Shown one piece after another: positions 34,509 through 43,160 of a stretch of 64,000 bases of DNA (position 1 is its first letter; each line of letters opens with the position of its first letter). Where the stretch lies: assembly GCF_003931915.1 (NCBI RefSeq), contig NZ_RSAA01000007.1:248001-312000 (forward strand), given 5' to 3'. The DNA comes from Saccharopolyspora rhizosphaerae (GTDB taxonomy: Bacteria; Actinomycetota; Actinomycetes; Mycobacteriales; Pseudonocardiaceae). The translations under genes were made by a program, and so were the position numbers. The notes under the pieces are model-generated. The model made no database searches. It saw only the letters and a program-made list of their open reading frames with translations, and was not told the origin of the DNA.

Positions 34509-35087
34509 ATGGCGAAATCCGTCCTGTACATGTCGATGTCGCTCGACGGCTTCATCGCCGGTCCGGAAGACGGCCCGGGAAACGGGCTTGGCGACGGTGG
34601 TCATCGGTTGCACGAGTGGCTCGGCGAGGTGGGTTCCGAGCACCCGCACTTCGACCCGCCGGGGGTGAGCGGGCAGGTGTTCGCTGAGGTCATGGCTACG
34701 GGCGCGGTCGTCGTTGGCCGGAAGACGTTCGACTACGCCGGTCACTGGGGCGGCGACCACCACGGTGTGCCGATCTTCGTGCCCACGCGCGGCACACCAC
34801 CAGAGCCGCAGAGCAGCTGGGTTCACTACGTGCCGGACGCCGCGACCGCGATGCGCGAGGCGAAGGCGGCCGCCGGTGACGAGGACGTGATGGTGCACGG
34901 CGCCCACCTCGCCCAGTCGCTGCTGCGCGAGGGCCTGCTCGACGAGCTGGAGATCCACCTGGTCCCGGTCGTCCTCGGCGGCGGGCGCCGCTTGTTCGGG
35001 CCTGACCACGTCGAGTTCGAGCTGACGCGCGCGCTCGAGGCCCCCGGCGTCACACACCTGCGTTACCGAGTGCTGGCCGCATCGTGA
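34509..35087 (+). CDS. RibD C-terminal/dihydrofolate reductase-like protein
   Basis: 192 residues of the RibD_C/DHFR-like fold: KSVLYMSMSLDGFIAGPED at the start, the NADPH-binding GAVVVGRKTFDYAGHW, EDVMVHGAHLAQSLL and the C-terminal DELEIHLVPVVLGGGRRLFG. Such stand-alone proteins are widespread NADPH-dependent reductases of unknown substrate. ATG at 34509 follows a GGAGGAGG-type site. It is the first intact plus-strand gene to the right of the T7SS operons. Confidence 0.88.
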   Translation: MAKSVLYMSMSLDGFIAGPEDGPGNGLGDGGHRLHEWLGEVGSEHPHFDPPGVSGQVFAEVMATGAVVVGRKTFDYAGHWGGDHHGVPIFVPTRGTPPEPQSSWVHYVPDAATAMREAKAAAGDEDVMVHGAHLAQSLLREGLLDELEIHLVPVVLGGGRRLFGPDHVEFELTRALEAPGVTHLRYRVLAAS

Positions 35088-35301
35088 CAGCGGCACCCGC
35101 ACCGGCCTCGTCCACATCGTCGTCCCGCGCGAGTGCAGCCCCGAGTGCTTGCCCGGTGTCCGCAGGTCGCCGAGCTGTCGGTCCCGAGAATTGCCCACGC
35201 GCCTTTTCCGCCGGTAGACGGCCGGTAACGGAGCCGTCTCGTCCGGAACACGCCTTGCCGGTCGACTTGTTCTGGGGCAGGAGCCTGACACAATCCGCAG
35301 C

Positions 35302-35673
35302 ATGAGTTACGACCCGCGCGACCCCTACGACCGGAACGACCCCGGGCGGTATCCGTACGGGGACGACTACGGGGACCGGCGGCCGCCTCGTCGTCCCGGG
35401 CAGGTCGGGGAGACCATCGCGCGGATCGTGCGGATCGTCGTGTCGATCGTGGTGCTGGTGTTCGCGTTGCACGTGCTGTTCGTGGTGCTCGACGCGAACC
35501 AGAGCAACGAGTTCGTCTCCTTCATCTACACCTTGGCGCAGACCTTCGTGCTGGGCCTCGGGGACGTCTTCACCCCGGACGACGCGCTGCTCGGTGTGGT
35601 GCTGAACTACGCGCTCGCCGCTCTGATCTGGTTCATCGTCGGCCAGATCATCATCAAGATCGTGCGCAAGTAG
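35302..35673 (+). CDS. Hypothetical membrane protein
   Basis: 123 residues: a hydrophilic head rich in Asp, Arg, Pro and Tyr (SYDPRDPYDRNDPGRYPYGD), then two transmembrane helices (IVVSIVVLVFALHVLFVVL and LLGVVLNYALAALIWFIVG) with an amphipathic loop between. Similar small proteins occur across Pseudonocardiales without known function. It is followed after 9 nt by a small zinc-binding-like protein. Confidence 0.75.
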   Translation: MSYDPRDPYDRNDPGRYPYGDDYGDRRPPRRPGQVGETIARIVRIVVSIVVLVFALHVLFVVLDANQSNEFVSFIYTLAQTFVLGLGDVFTPDDALLGVVLNYALAALIWFIVGQIIIKIVRK

Positions 35674-35682
35674 CGCAGCGCC

Positions 35683-35922
35683 ATGTCGCCACCGTCGAGC
35701 TTCCCGCAGTGCGAGCTGTGCGGGGGCACCTTCGTCGGAGGGCTCGCGTTGACGAGCCACCACGAAGTCGGGGTGCACCCGCGCCGGAAGACGCAGTGGC
35801 TGCCGATGTCGGGGTTGAGCGCCGTGGTGTGCCTGGGCTGCGGCAACGCGAAGTTCTTCGCCTCGCAGCTCGACAAGCTCAGGAAGCACGCTCAGAAGCG
35901 CCCCGACCACTTCGACTGGTGA
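35683..35922 (+). CDS. Small putative zinc-binding protein
   Basis: 79 residues with two CxxC pairs (QCELCGGTF and VCLGCGNAKFF) and several histidines (LTSHHEVGVH), likely forming one zinc site. No clear family. It may be co-transcribed with the upstream membrane protein. It ends in PDHFDW. Confidence 0.7.
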   Translation: MSPPSSFPQCELCGGTFVGGLALTSHHEVGVHPRRKTQWLPMSGLSAVVCLGCGNAKFFASQLDKLRKHAQKRPDHFDW

Positions 35923-36334
35923 GCGCGGCGAGCAAGGTCAGCTCCTCGGCGCTGTCGCATGATCTCGAACGCCTGACCTGAGCTGCCTTCGACACCAGGA
36001 CGTTCGCGGTGGAGGGCCAAGGCCGACCTGCGGGTGGCCGCGGTGACCGTGTTCCCCGTTCGGGGTCGGTCGTCCGGCCACCGACGACCCCGCTCCGTCG
36101 AGAGGTGGGGCCTCAGCCTCGCCGGCCCCGGGGTGCGCCGCATCTGCCCCGCCCCGACGTTGCGGTGTGCTCGACGGGCCGAACGCTCTCCGACCAGTCC
36201 GTCGGCACGCTCCGGGAACCCGTCGCCTCGGCAACCCCGCCCCCGCGAGCTCCCCGCCCACCCAGGTCCGGCGTCCAGCCCAAGGGCTCCCTCGCAGTCC
36301 TCCGTTGAACTGGCCACCGGCCAACGACTGCTCG

Positions 36335-36480
36335 ATGGCGCCAGGCCATCGCGGACCTCACCTGCGAGTCCGCACCCGCGAGCTCGCGTGCCTCGTCGGT
36401 CCCTCCGGGTGCGGCACAACCGCAGGCCGGCGAAGATCTCCGGCGAGCAGGACGGCGGCCATCGTGCACCGGATCACCAC
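36335..36480 (+). pseudogene. Possible fragment of an ABC transporter ATPase
   Basis: Within the 709-bp gap 35923-36631, one frame reads QAIADLTCE and, after a shift, RELACLVGPSGCGTTA, which resembles the Walker A region of sugar-type ABC ATPases (usually GPSGCGKTT) with the Lys codon lost. No continuous frame exists. The rest of the gap shows nothing I can support. It is a short decayed remnant at best. Confidence 0.35.
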
Positions 36481-36631
36481 GTCTGACCAGCTTGCACGGC
36501 TGCTGCTCGAGCTCGCGTGATCGATCCGGTCGTCCGCCGGATGGGCCGATCGGGCCAAAAGCCGTACAACACCGCGGTTTTCCCGGGTAATGTTCCTAGA
36601 CTACGCGTTTCCTCCGGCGGATAGGAGTGCG

Positions 36632-39289
36632 ATGCGCAGTGATCGAGACGCCCTGGGATTCGACGGAGCACCTGAGTTCCTGACGTGGCTCTTCTCGCTC
36701 GCCCGGCGCCCACGGCCGTTCCGCGCGGAGGAACCACTCCCCCTCGTCCACGTCCGCACGGCTGAAGGCTCGGCCTACGCGTTCCTGTCGGCGCTGCACC
36801 AGCACTGGACCAAGCACCGGTTGCGCGGAGCGCGCCGGATCGCGCTGGTCCCGGCGACGCGGACGGCCGAGAGCGACGCGGACGGGCGCAGCGACGAAGA
36901 GCGGTTGCTGGCCTCAGCGGCGGTGCACTTCTTCCAGCGGCGGCGAGGACGGCGGCTGGGACCGGGAGCGCGGCACTTCGCGCTGGCCTCGTGGCTGGTC
37001 TCGCTGCGCCGCGAAGCGACCGATCGCACCTCCGACGCCGACAGCCCGAGCCTGTCGGAGAAGGAGGTGAGCAGGCAGCTCCGAGCGCACTTCGCCGGGT
37101 ACGAGATCGTCCACGACGAGGGCGGACGCACGCACCGCAGCAGTGTGCCCCTCGCCGCCATCAGCGACCTGCCCTGGTGGATCAAGCTGCCGGCGTTCCT
37201 CGTGCCGCTGGCGTCGAGCATCGCGGCGATCCTCTTCGGGCCGCACAAGTGGTTCGAGCACCGCGGCGGACGACGCCAGCAGCGCGATGCGGAGCTGCTC
37301 ACCGGCAGCCTGCTCGACCTGGCCCGCCGGTTCGCCGGCTTGGAGGGCGAGGCGCCGAGCGAGTCGCAGATCCGTTCCCTGCTGACCGACGCCCTGCTGG
37401 AAGACCTGCGACGCGCGCACGGCAAGAAGGTGTTGTTCGGCCGGCTCAGGCGCGGGCCGACCCACCCCGTCCTGCTGTTGGAGTGCGAAGGCGGCGAAGC
37501 AGCGGTCACCCTGCTCAAGACCATCGCCGAGGTGCGCAACGCTCGTCCCCGGCGAGGTCCGTTCAAGCGCGATCCGCTGCTGGTGGTCGCCGCGGGACCG
37601 CAGTCGGCCACCGACATCGACCCGCGCGTTCCCGACGTCGCGCAGGCCGGGAGCCCGGAGACCGCCTACGAGGACTGGCGCAGGAACTTGGAGGAGAGGT
37701 ACGCGAAGCGCGAGCGCGTGTGGCTGCTCCCCTTCGAGCTTCCCGAAGCCTCCCCCGCCCCCACGATCCACGACCGCGTGCGACGCACCCGGCCACCGCT
37801 GCGCATCCCCTGGACCTCCTTCGCCGCCATCGCCGCGCTCGTCGCAGGCCTCATCGCGGTTCCCGTCACCAGCTACGAGTTCTGCCGCCCTCTGTGGTCC
37901 CCGTCGGTGGCGCTGTGGCCGCCCGGCATCCGCGACGACCTGAGGCGGGAGCAGCTGCCTCACGGTGACGACCAGTGCGTCGGGTTGGCAGACGGCATAC
38001 CACCGCTCGTGTCACGGGAGCTGGACCAGCCCCTCGACGAGATCGCCAAGTACAACGCGAAGGCCGAGTCGGATCCCGACCACCTCACCGTGGTGCACCT
38101 GACCATGTTCTCCCCGGGCACCGACCAGGGAGTGCGCGCCACGCGAGAGGAGCTGCGCGGCATCGCGATCGCGCAGCGGGAGACGCTCGGCCTCGACGTG
38201 CCCGTGCGGCTCCTGCTGGCCAACGCCGGCGCGAGGATGCAGTTCGCCGACGTGGCCGCCGAGGAGATCGTCGACGCGAAGCACCGGGGCGAGCGCATCG
38301 CCGCGGTCGTCGGGCTCGGGCTCAGCACGCACACGACCATCGAGGCGGTCCGCATCCTCGGCCGGGAAGGGATCGCGTCGGTGGGATCGGCGACCACCGC
38401 CGAAGGCCTCGCGCAGGCCTCGCAGTTCTACTACCAGGTCAGCCCGGACAACAACCGCCAAGCGCAGTTCGCCGCGCGGCACGCCAAGGACCAGCTGCAC
38501 GCCCGACGGGCACGCATCTACCACTCCGCCGACCCGAAGGACATCTACAGCGCCGAGCTCGCACAGGCGATGGAGCAGGAGCTCACGAACGCGCAGGTGC
38601 ACGTCGTGGAGAAGGAGGGTTATCGGGTCACCGCTGACGGGCCGGGTGAACGGGTCCACCAGCTCGGGCGGAACGCGTGCCAGGCGACGCAGGTCGACGG
38701 GGAGATCGTCGTCTACACCGGGCGCGCGGAGGAGTTCGAGGACTTCCTGGTCGGGATGCGGTCGCGCTGCCAGAACCAGTACCCGCAGATCCTGGCCGCC
38801 GACGACGTGTCCCGCTTCGTGCTCACCGGCAGGAGCCAGAACTACCCGGAGCTCAAGCTCGAGTACATCATGCTGGCCAGCAGCGCCATGTGGGGCGTGA
38901 ACTGCGAGCGGACCCGCGCGCAGAGCAACTTCTACAAGTCCTACGAGGAGCTCTTCGGCCGGGCCTGCGACGAGAACCGCGACGGGCGCGCACTGCTGAC
39001 CTACGACGCTCTGACCGTCGTTCGCCAGGCGGCGACGAACGTCCTCGCGCGCGATGCGGCGGTGCTGGACAAGCAGGGGATCGCGGCCGGGATGCACGAG
39101 ATCAGCGGTAGGGGCGAGGTCACCGGCGTCAGCGGCGACCTGGACTACTCGGACCCCGACAACCCGCAGATCCCCGTGGAGAAGGCGATCCTGCTCCTGC
39201 GCGCGACGAGCGGCCAACCCTGCCTGGTCACAGCAGAAGGCAAGTTCAGCCCTCCCGAGGTGAAACCCGACTGCCCGGCCAGCGGGTGA
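36632..39289 (+). CDS. Large membrane protein with C-terminal type 1 periplasmic-binding-protein-like domain
   Basis: 885 residues. A soluble, Arg-rich N-terminal part (FDGAPEFLTWLFSLARRPRP; ALHQHWTKHRLRGARRIALV) is followed by a weak hydrophobic segment near residue 182 (LPAFLVPLASSIAAILFG), a second soluble part and a clear transmembrane helix near 393 (FAAIAALVAGLIAVPVTSYE). About 470 residues follow that look like a branched-chain amino-acid-type binding protein: VHLTMFSPGTDQGVRATREE, AAVVGLGLSTHTTIEAVRIL, GIASVGSATTAEGLAQASQF, QFYYQVSPDN, LTYDALTVVRQAATNVLARD. No permease or ATPase neighbour is intact. ATG at 36632 has AGGAG 5 nt upstream. It looks like a membrane receptor that senses a solute outside and signals through the N-terminal part; this is inference. 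Confidence 0.75.
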   Translation: MRSDRDALGFDGAPEFLTWLFSLARRPRPFRAEEPLPLVHVRTAEGSAYAFLSALHQHWTKHRLRGARRIALVPATRTAESDADGRSDEERLLASAAVHFFQRRRGRRLGPGARHFALASWLVSLRREATDRTSDADSPSLSEKEVSRQLRAHFAGYEIVHDEGGRTHRSSVPLAAISDLPWWIKLPAFLVPLASSIAAILFGPHKWFEHRGGRRQQRDAELLTGSLLDLARRFAGLEGEAPSESQIRSLLTDALLEDLRRAHGKKVLFGRLRRGPTHPVLLLECEGGEAAVTLLKTIAEVRNARPRRGPFKRDPLLVVAAGPQSATDIDPRVPDVAQAGSPETAYEDWRRNLEERYAKRERVWLLPFELPEASPAPTIHDRVRRTRPPLRIPWTSFAAIAALVAGLIAVPVTSYEFCRPLWSPSVALWPPGIRDDLRREQLPHGDDQCVGLADGIPPLVSRELDQPLDEIAKYNAKAESDPDHLTVVHLTMFSPGTDQGVRATREELRGIAIAQRETLGLDVPVRLLLANAGARMQFADVAAEEIVDAKHRGERIAAVVGLGLSTHTTIEAVRILGREGIASVGSATTAEGLAQASQFYYQVSPDNNRQAQFAARHAKDQLHARRARIYHSADPKDIYSAELAQAMEQELTNAQVHVVEKEGYRVTADGPGERVHQLGRNACQATQVDGEIVVYTGRAEEFEDFLVGMRSRCQNQYPQILAADDVSRFVLTGRSQNYPELKLEYIMLASSAMWGVNCERTRAQSNFYKSYEELFGRACDENRDGRALLTYDALTVVRQAATNVLARDAAVLDKQGIAAGMHEISGRGEVTGVSGDLDYSDPDNPQIPVEKAILLLRATSGQPCLVTAEGKFSPPEVKPDCPASG

Positions 39290-39353
39290 CGGCCGCGGGA
39301 GTACCGTCGGTGTTCCTCGTGCGAGCAGCACCACTGAGGACGGGAGGCCGGAA

Positions 39354-40022
39354 GTGCCAGGGGAACGCAAGAACGGCGACGTCGGGGAGATCTTCCGCAT
39401 CTCGGAGGAGAACCGCCTGCTGGCCGCGGACATGTTCGCGTCGTTGACGCCGGAGCAGTGGCGGACACCGAGCCTGTGCGGTGGGTGGACGGTGCGGGAG
39501 GTGGCCGCGCACCTGCTCGCCCCGCTCGAGTCCCGCCTCACCTGGCCTCGGGTGCTGCTCAGCGTCCTGCGCTACCGCGGTGACCTCGACCGCTACGTCG
39601 ACGAGCAGACCCGCGAGTGGGCTCGTCGGCCCACCGACGAGCTCGTGGCCGGCCTGCGCCGTGGGGCCGGAACCCAGATGGACGTGCCGTTCGTCGGTCC
39701 CTACGGTCCGATGACCGACACCTGCATCCACTTGCGCGACGCCGCCCGGCCGCTCGGCCTCGACGTCAACCCGCCGCCCAGGTCGTGGCGAGCAGCGTTG
39801 GACTTCCTCGTCTCGAAGACCGGCGCTCGTGCCTTCTTCCCGGCCGCTCGTCTCACCGGCCTCCGCCTCACCGCCACCGACCAGGACTGGGCTGGGGGTG
39901 AGGGCACCGAGGTGTGCGGACCGTCCGAGGCGCTGGCCCTGGCGATCACCGGACGCCCGGTCGCTCTCGCCGACCTCGAAGGACCAGGCGTCGACGTCCT
40001 CAGCTCCCGCATCACGGCCTGA
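39354..40022 (+). CDS. Maleylpyruvate isomerase-family mycothiol-dependent DinB-fold protein
   Basis: 222 residues of the TIGR03083/MDMPI_N type: a four-helix DinB-like fold with the hallmark PSLCGGWTVREVAAHLLAP, in which the histidine helps bind a metal. Further blocks are DTCIHLRDAARPLGLD and the C-terminal CGPSEALALAITGRPVALADL. Members use or are predicted to use mycothiol; the specific reaction is unknown. GTG start with GGGAGG upstream. It converges on the HelD-type gene with 47 bp between stops. Confidence 0.85.
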   Translation: MPGERKNGDVGEIFRISEENRLLAADMFASLTPEQWRTPSLCGGWTVREVAAHLLAPLESRLTWPRVLLSVLRYRGDLDRYVDEQTREWARRPTDELVAGLRRGAGTQMDVPFVGPYGPMTDTCIHLRDAARPLGLDVNPPPRSWRAALDFLVSKTGARAFFPAARLTGLRLTATDQDWAGGEGTEVCGPSEALALAITGRPVALADLEGPGVDVLSSRITA

Positions 40023-40069
40023 GTCCCTGACGCGCTCCACACCCAGCGCCAGTCCGATGTGGTCGGTGA

Positions 40070-42259
40070 TCACTGCCGCACGACAGCGGTCTCGATCGTC
40101 ACCTCTGATCCGGCGAGGAGGTCTGGAAGGGGCTCTTCGTGGAGGATCCCGAGGCGTTGGGTGGCTCGGGTGAGCGCCACGTAGAGGTCGGCTGCGCCCT
40201 GGGCGTTGCCGGTGAGGACGCGGGCGGGTTCGACCAGCAGCACCGCGTCGAACTCGAGGCCCTTGGTGTCCGACGGGACCACCGCGCCCGGCACGTCCGG
40301 CGGGCCGATGACGATGCTGGTCCCCTCCCGCTGCGACTCGGACTCGGTGAACTCGCTGATGCAGCGGGCGAATTCGGCCCTGCTCACCTGGCGGCGCCAG
40401 GGGCGGACTCCGCACGAGCGGACCGATTCCGGGGGCGTGACGTCCGGCGCGAAACCGGCGAGCACAGCGGCCGCGAGCTCCATGATCTCGGACGGGGTGC
40501 GGTAGTTGACAGTGAGTTCGCGGTCGGCCCAGCGCCCGGGCACGTAGCGGTCGAGCACCGCGCCCCACGTGGCCGCACCCGCCGGTGAGCGGCGTTGCGC
40601 GAGATCCCCGACGACCGTGAACGACCGGCTGGGACAGCGGCGCATCAGCACCCGCCAGTCCATCTCGGACAGCTCTTGCGCTTCGTCGACGACGACGTGC
40701 CGGTAGGTCCAGTCACGATCGGCGGCGGCTCGTTCCGCCACATCGCGGGTGTCGTGCTCGACGAAGCGTTCGGCCAGGTCCGCGGCGTGCAGCAGGTCCT
40801 GGGCCAGCAGGTGGTCCTCGTCGTCCATCAGGTCGTGGCGTTCGGTCTGCAGGATCTCCAAGACCCCGGCGGCGTACTCGGTCTCGGCTGCCTCCTCCGC
40901 GTTCGACCTGGGCTTCTTCACCTCACCCAGCAGGTCGACGAGCTCGTCGAGCAGCGGCACGTCGGACACCGTCCAGGCGTGGCCGTCGCTGCGGTACAAC
41001 GCCTCCGCACCCACCGCGAGCAGCCGGTCCGGCGAGGAGTAGAGGTCGGCGAGCAGCTGTTGCGGTGTGAGCACCGGCCACAGCTCCTCCACGGCCGCCG
41101 CGAAGTCCGGGTGCTCGGCGAGCTCGGCCAGCAAGTCGGCGCGCACGTTCTCCCACGCCTCCGTGTCCTCCCTGGTCAACCAGCCCTTCCCGATGCGGCC
41201 GATGGCGCGTTCGGTGAGCACGTAGGTGACGATCTCGAGGAACACCGCGCGGGCCTCGTTGTGCGGGAGTCCGCTGTCGCGGGCCTCCTGCCGCGCCCAC
41301 TCGGCGGTGGGGGCGTCCAGGCGCACCACCACGTCCTCCAGCTCGATGTGGCGAGGCTCCTCCGGCAACCGCTGCCGGTCGGCGATGGCCGCCCGCAGCA
41401 CGTCGAGAACCTGCAACGAGCCCTTGACCTCGGCCGCTTCCGGACGATCTTCTGCGGTGACGTGCAAGCCGGGCACCAGGTCCCCGGTGGTCGCGAACAC
41501 GACGTCGGACTCGCCCAGAGACGGCAACACGCGCCCGATGTGGTTCAGGAACGCCGGGTTCGGGCCGACGACCAGCACGCCGCTGCGCTCGATCCGCTCG
41601 CGATGCGTGTAGAGCAGGTAGGCGACGCGGTGCAGCGCCACCACGGTCTTGCCGGTCCCCGGCCCACCCTCGATGACCAGCACGCCCGGGTGGTCCAGGC
41701 GGATGATCCGGTCCTGCTCGGCCTGGATGGTCGCGACGATGTCGCGCATCCCTTCCCCTCGCGGCGCGTTGACCGCCGCGAGCAACGCCGCATCACCCGC
41801 CGCCTCCCCGTCCGGGCGGCCCAGCACCTCCTCCGTGTAGCCGGTGATCTCACGGCCCCGGGAGTGGAGTTGCCGCCGCCGGCGCATGCCTTCCGGGCTG
41901 GCCCCGGTCGCGGTGTAGAAGGGTCGCGCCACGGGGGCACGCCAGTCCACCAGCAGCGGCCGGTAGTCGTCGGCCTCGTCGAACAGACCGATGCGACCGA
42001 TGTAGCGGCGCTCGCCGTCGACCGCGTCCAGGCGACCGAAGCACAGGCCGTGGTCGGCCACGCCCAGCCGCTTGAGCTCCCGGGCCTGCGCCCGCACCGC
42101 CACGTCGCGTTCCACCAGCGACGTCCCCGTGCCCCGCAGCGCCTCCTGGTAGCGGTCCTCGACGCGAGCGCGTTCGGCGTCGAGCTTCTCGTAGAGCTCG
42201 ACGACGTAGGCGCGTTCGGACCGCAGTTCTTCTTCCCGCACGGACAATGCCCCTCGCAT
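40070..42259 (-). CDS. HelD-family RNA polymerase recycling ATPase, HelR-like
   Basis: 729 residues. N-terminal coiled coil (REEELRSERAYVVELYEKLD) is followed by the HelD signature GLCFGRLDAVDGERRYIGRI and DDYRPLLVDWRAPVARPFYT, Walker A GGPGTGKTVVALHRVAYLL, Walker B-region VVVDEAQELSEMDWRVLMRR, GDLAQR, and C-terminal superfamily 1 motifs VNYRTPSEIMELA and VALTRATQRLGIL. HelD-class proteins pry stalled RNA polymerase off nucleic acid, and the actinobacterial HelR group displaces rifamycins from the enzyme. ATG at 42259 gives a family-like start (RGALSVREEEL). A rifamycin-associated-element-like sequence lies 72-95 bp upstream, supporting HelR and antibiotic induction. Confidence 0.9.
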   Translation of the reverse strand: MRGALSVREEELRSERAYVVELYEKLDAERARVEDRYQEALRGTGTSLVERDVAVRAQARELKRLGVADHGLCFGRLDAVDGERRYIGRIGLFDEADDYRPLLVDWRAPVARPFYTATGASPEGMRRRRQLHSRGREITGYTEEVLGRPDGEAAGDAALLAAVNAPRGEGMRDIVATIQAEQDRIIRLDHPGVLVIEGGPGTGKTVVALHRVAYLLYTHRERIERSGVLVVGPNPAFLNHIGRVLPSLGESDVVFATTGDLVPGLHVTAEDRPEAAEVKGSLQVLDVLRAAIADRQRLPEEPRHIELEDVVVRLDAPTAEWARQEARDSGLPHNEARAVFLEIVTYVLTERAIGRIGKGWLTREDTEAWENVRADLLAELAEHPDFAAAVEELWPVLTPQQLLADLYSSPDRLLAVGAEALYRSDGHAWTVSDVPLLDELVDLLGEVKKPRSNAEEAAETEYAAGVLEILQTERHDLMDDEDHLLAQDLLHAADLAERFVEHDTRDVAERAAADRDWTYRHVVVDEAQELSEMDWRVLMRRCPSRSFTVVGDLAQRRSPAGAATWGAVLDRYVPGRWADRELTVNYRTPSEIMELAAAVLAGFAPDVTPPESVRSCGVRPWRRQVSRAEFARCISEFTESESQREGTSIVIGPPDVPGAVVPSDTKGLEFDAVLLVEPARVLTGNAQGAADLYVALTRATQRLGILHEEPLPDLLAGSEVTIETAVVRQ

Positions 42260-42330
42260 GTGATCGACTCCCCCATCCGGGCGCGGCGTTTTCGCTGGTC
42301 GCAGCCCAGGCGAAGCATTGTGCGGCACGA

Positions 42331-42354
42331 CCCCGGCCTTGCCGCAAGTCCCCC
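42331..42354 (-). promoter_or_regulatory. Rifamycin-associated element (RAE)-like site upstream of the HelR-type gene
   Basis: On the coding strand the sequence reads GACTTGCGGCAAGGCCGGGG with four further G residues in front. Its core, the imperfect dyad CTTGC-G-GCAAG flanked by G-runs, matches what I recall of the 19-bp RAE found ahead of rifamycin-inactivating genes and helR in actinobacteria. Distance to the start codon (72 bp) fits an upstream promoter element. Confidence 0.7.
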
Positions 42355-42614
42355 ACCCCCGGGTAAGATGAGAGCGGGACGAGGCGGGGATCGCCCTTCC
42401 CGGCGAGTTCTTCGCATCCTGCTTTCCGAACTCCGTCCTCTCCTTCCCGCCGATGACGCCTGTTCTGCCTCGCACGGTGGTCCACTCGCCGAGGCCCACA
42501 ACCACACGCCCCGTGAGCGCGTGCGGACGCCGATCCCCCACTGGTCCAATGTGGAGGGGCGAGATCACGTGCTGCGCGGCAGGTTCCCGGAGTGAGCGTC
42601 ACCGCGAGGTCGCC

Positions 42615-42677
42615 GTGGCACTGAGGCGCGGGACGCGGCCCTAGCGCGGCCACGCGCGGCTGACTGATCAGTGCCAC
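42615..42677 (-). terminator. Inverted repeat downstream of the kinase-lipoprotein operon
   Basis: GTGGCACTGA at 42615-42624 pairs perfectly with TCAGTGCCAC at 42668-42677; the intervening GC-rich loop can form an inner stem. It lies ~125 nt after the lipoprotein stop, so it may be a terminator. It sits in the 42260-42803 gap, which otherwise holds the helR promoter region and no gene. Confidence 0.45.
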
Positions 42678-42803
42678 CTCGAGCACGAGCGAAAGCACAG
42701 GGCACGGGTCGAACCTCGCGAGAACTTCGAATCGTCCCGGGCGGGTGACCGTGGTGGACGCAGGTGTGGAAGGTTCGGAGCGTGAGGCGTCAGGAGCTGG
42801 GGC

Positions 42804-43160
42804 TCAGTCGTCGCTGCCCCGGGTCTTCTTGTCCTCGGCCCGGGGTGCGGGCTCGACCGTCACCGTGACCGGGGTGTTCCCGGTGGCCGCCGGGACCGCG
42901 CGGACGTCTTCGGCGACCCGTTCGGCGGCGGCCATGATGGAACCGGCGTCGTCGGGGGCGAGCGTGCCGTCCGCGACGGCCTGGGCGATGTCGCGGTGCA
43001 GGGCGACGAGAGCGGTCTCCGCGTCGAGGCGGTTCTGCGCCAGCGCCGCGGCCTTGACCTCGGCGACGCGGGCGCTCAGCTGCGCGCGCACCTGCGGGTC
43101 CTCGCCGCAGCCGGCCAGCGCGAGCCCGACCAGGAGAAGGGCGGGCACCAGCCGGATCAT
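42804..43160 (-). CDS. Small lipoprotein downstream of Ser/Thr kinase
   Basis: 118 residues: signal peptide with lipobox (LLLVGLALAGC), a helical body (VRAQLSARVAEVKAAALAQN and TALVALHRDIAQAVADGTLA) and a short charged tail (APRAEDKKTRGSDD). No family is recognised. It overlaps the kinase stop by 4 nt (ATGA), so kinase and lipoprotein are made together; the lipoprotein could be an extracytoplasmic partner of the kinase. Confidence 0.8.
   Translation of the reverse strand: MIRLVPALLLVGLALAGCGEDPQVRAQLSARVAEVKAAALAQNRLDAETALVALHRDIAQAVADGTLAPDDAGSIMAAAERVAEDVRAVPAATGNTPVTVTVEPAPRAEDKKTRGSDD

Noticed and set aside
35892..36580. Minus-strand frames in the gap before the 885-aa receptor gene
   Set aside because: Arg/Gly-rich with no motif or start signal; treated as non-coding apart from the possible ABC ATPase remnant on the plus strand.
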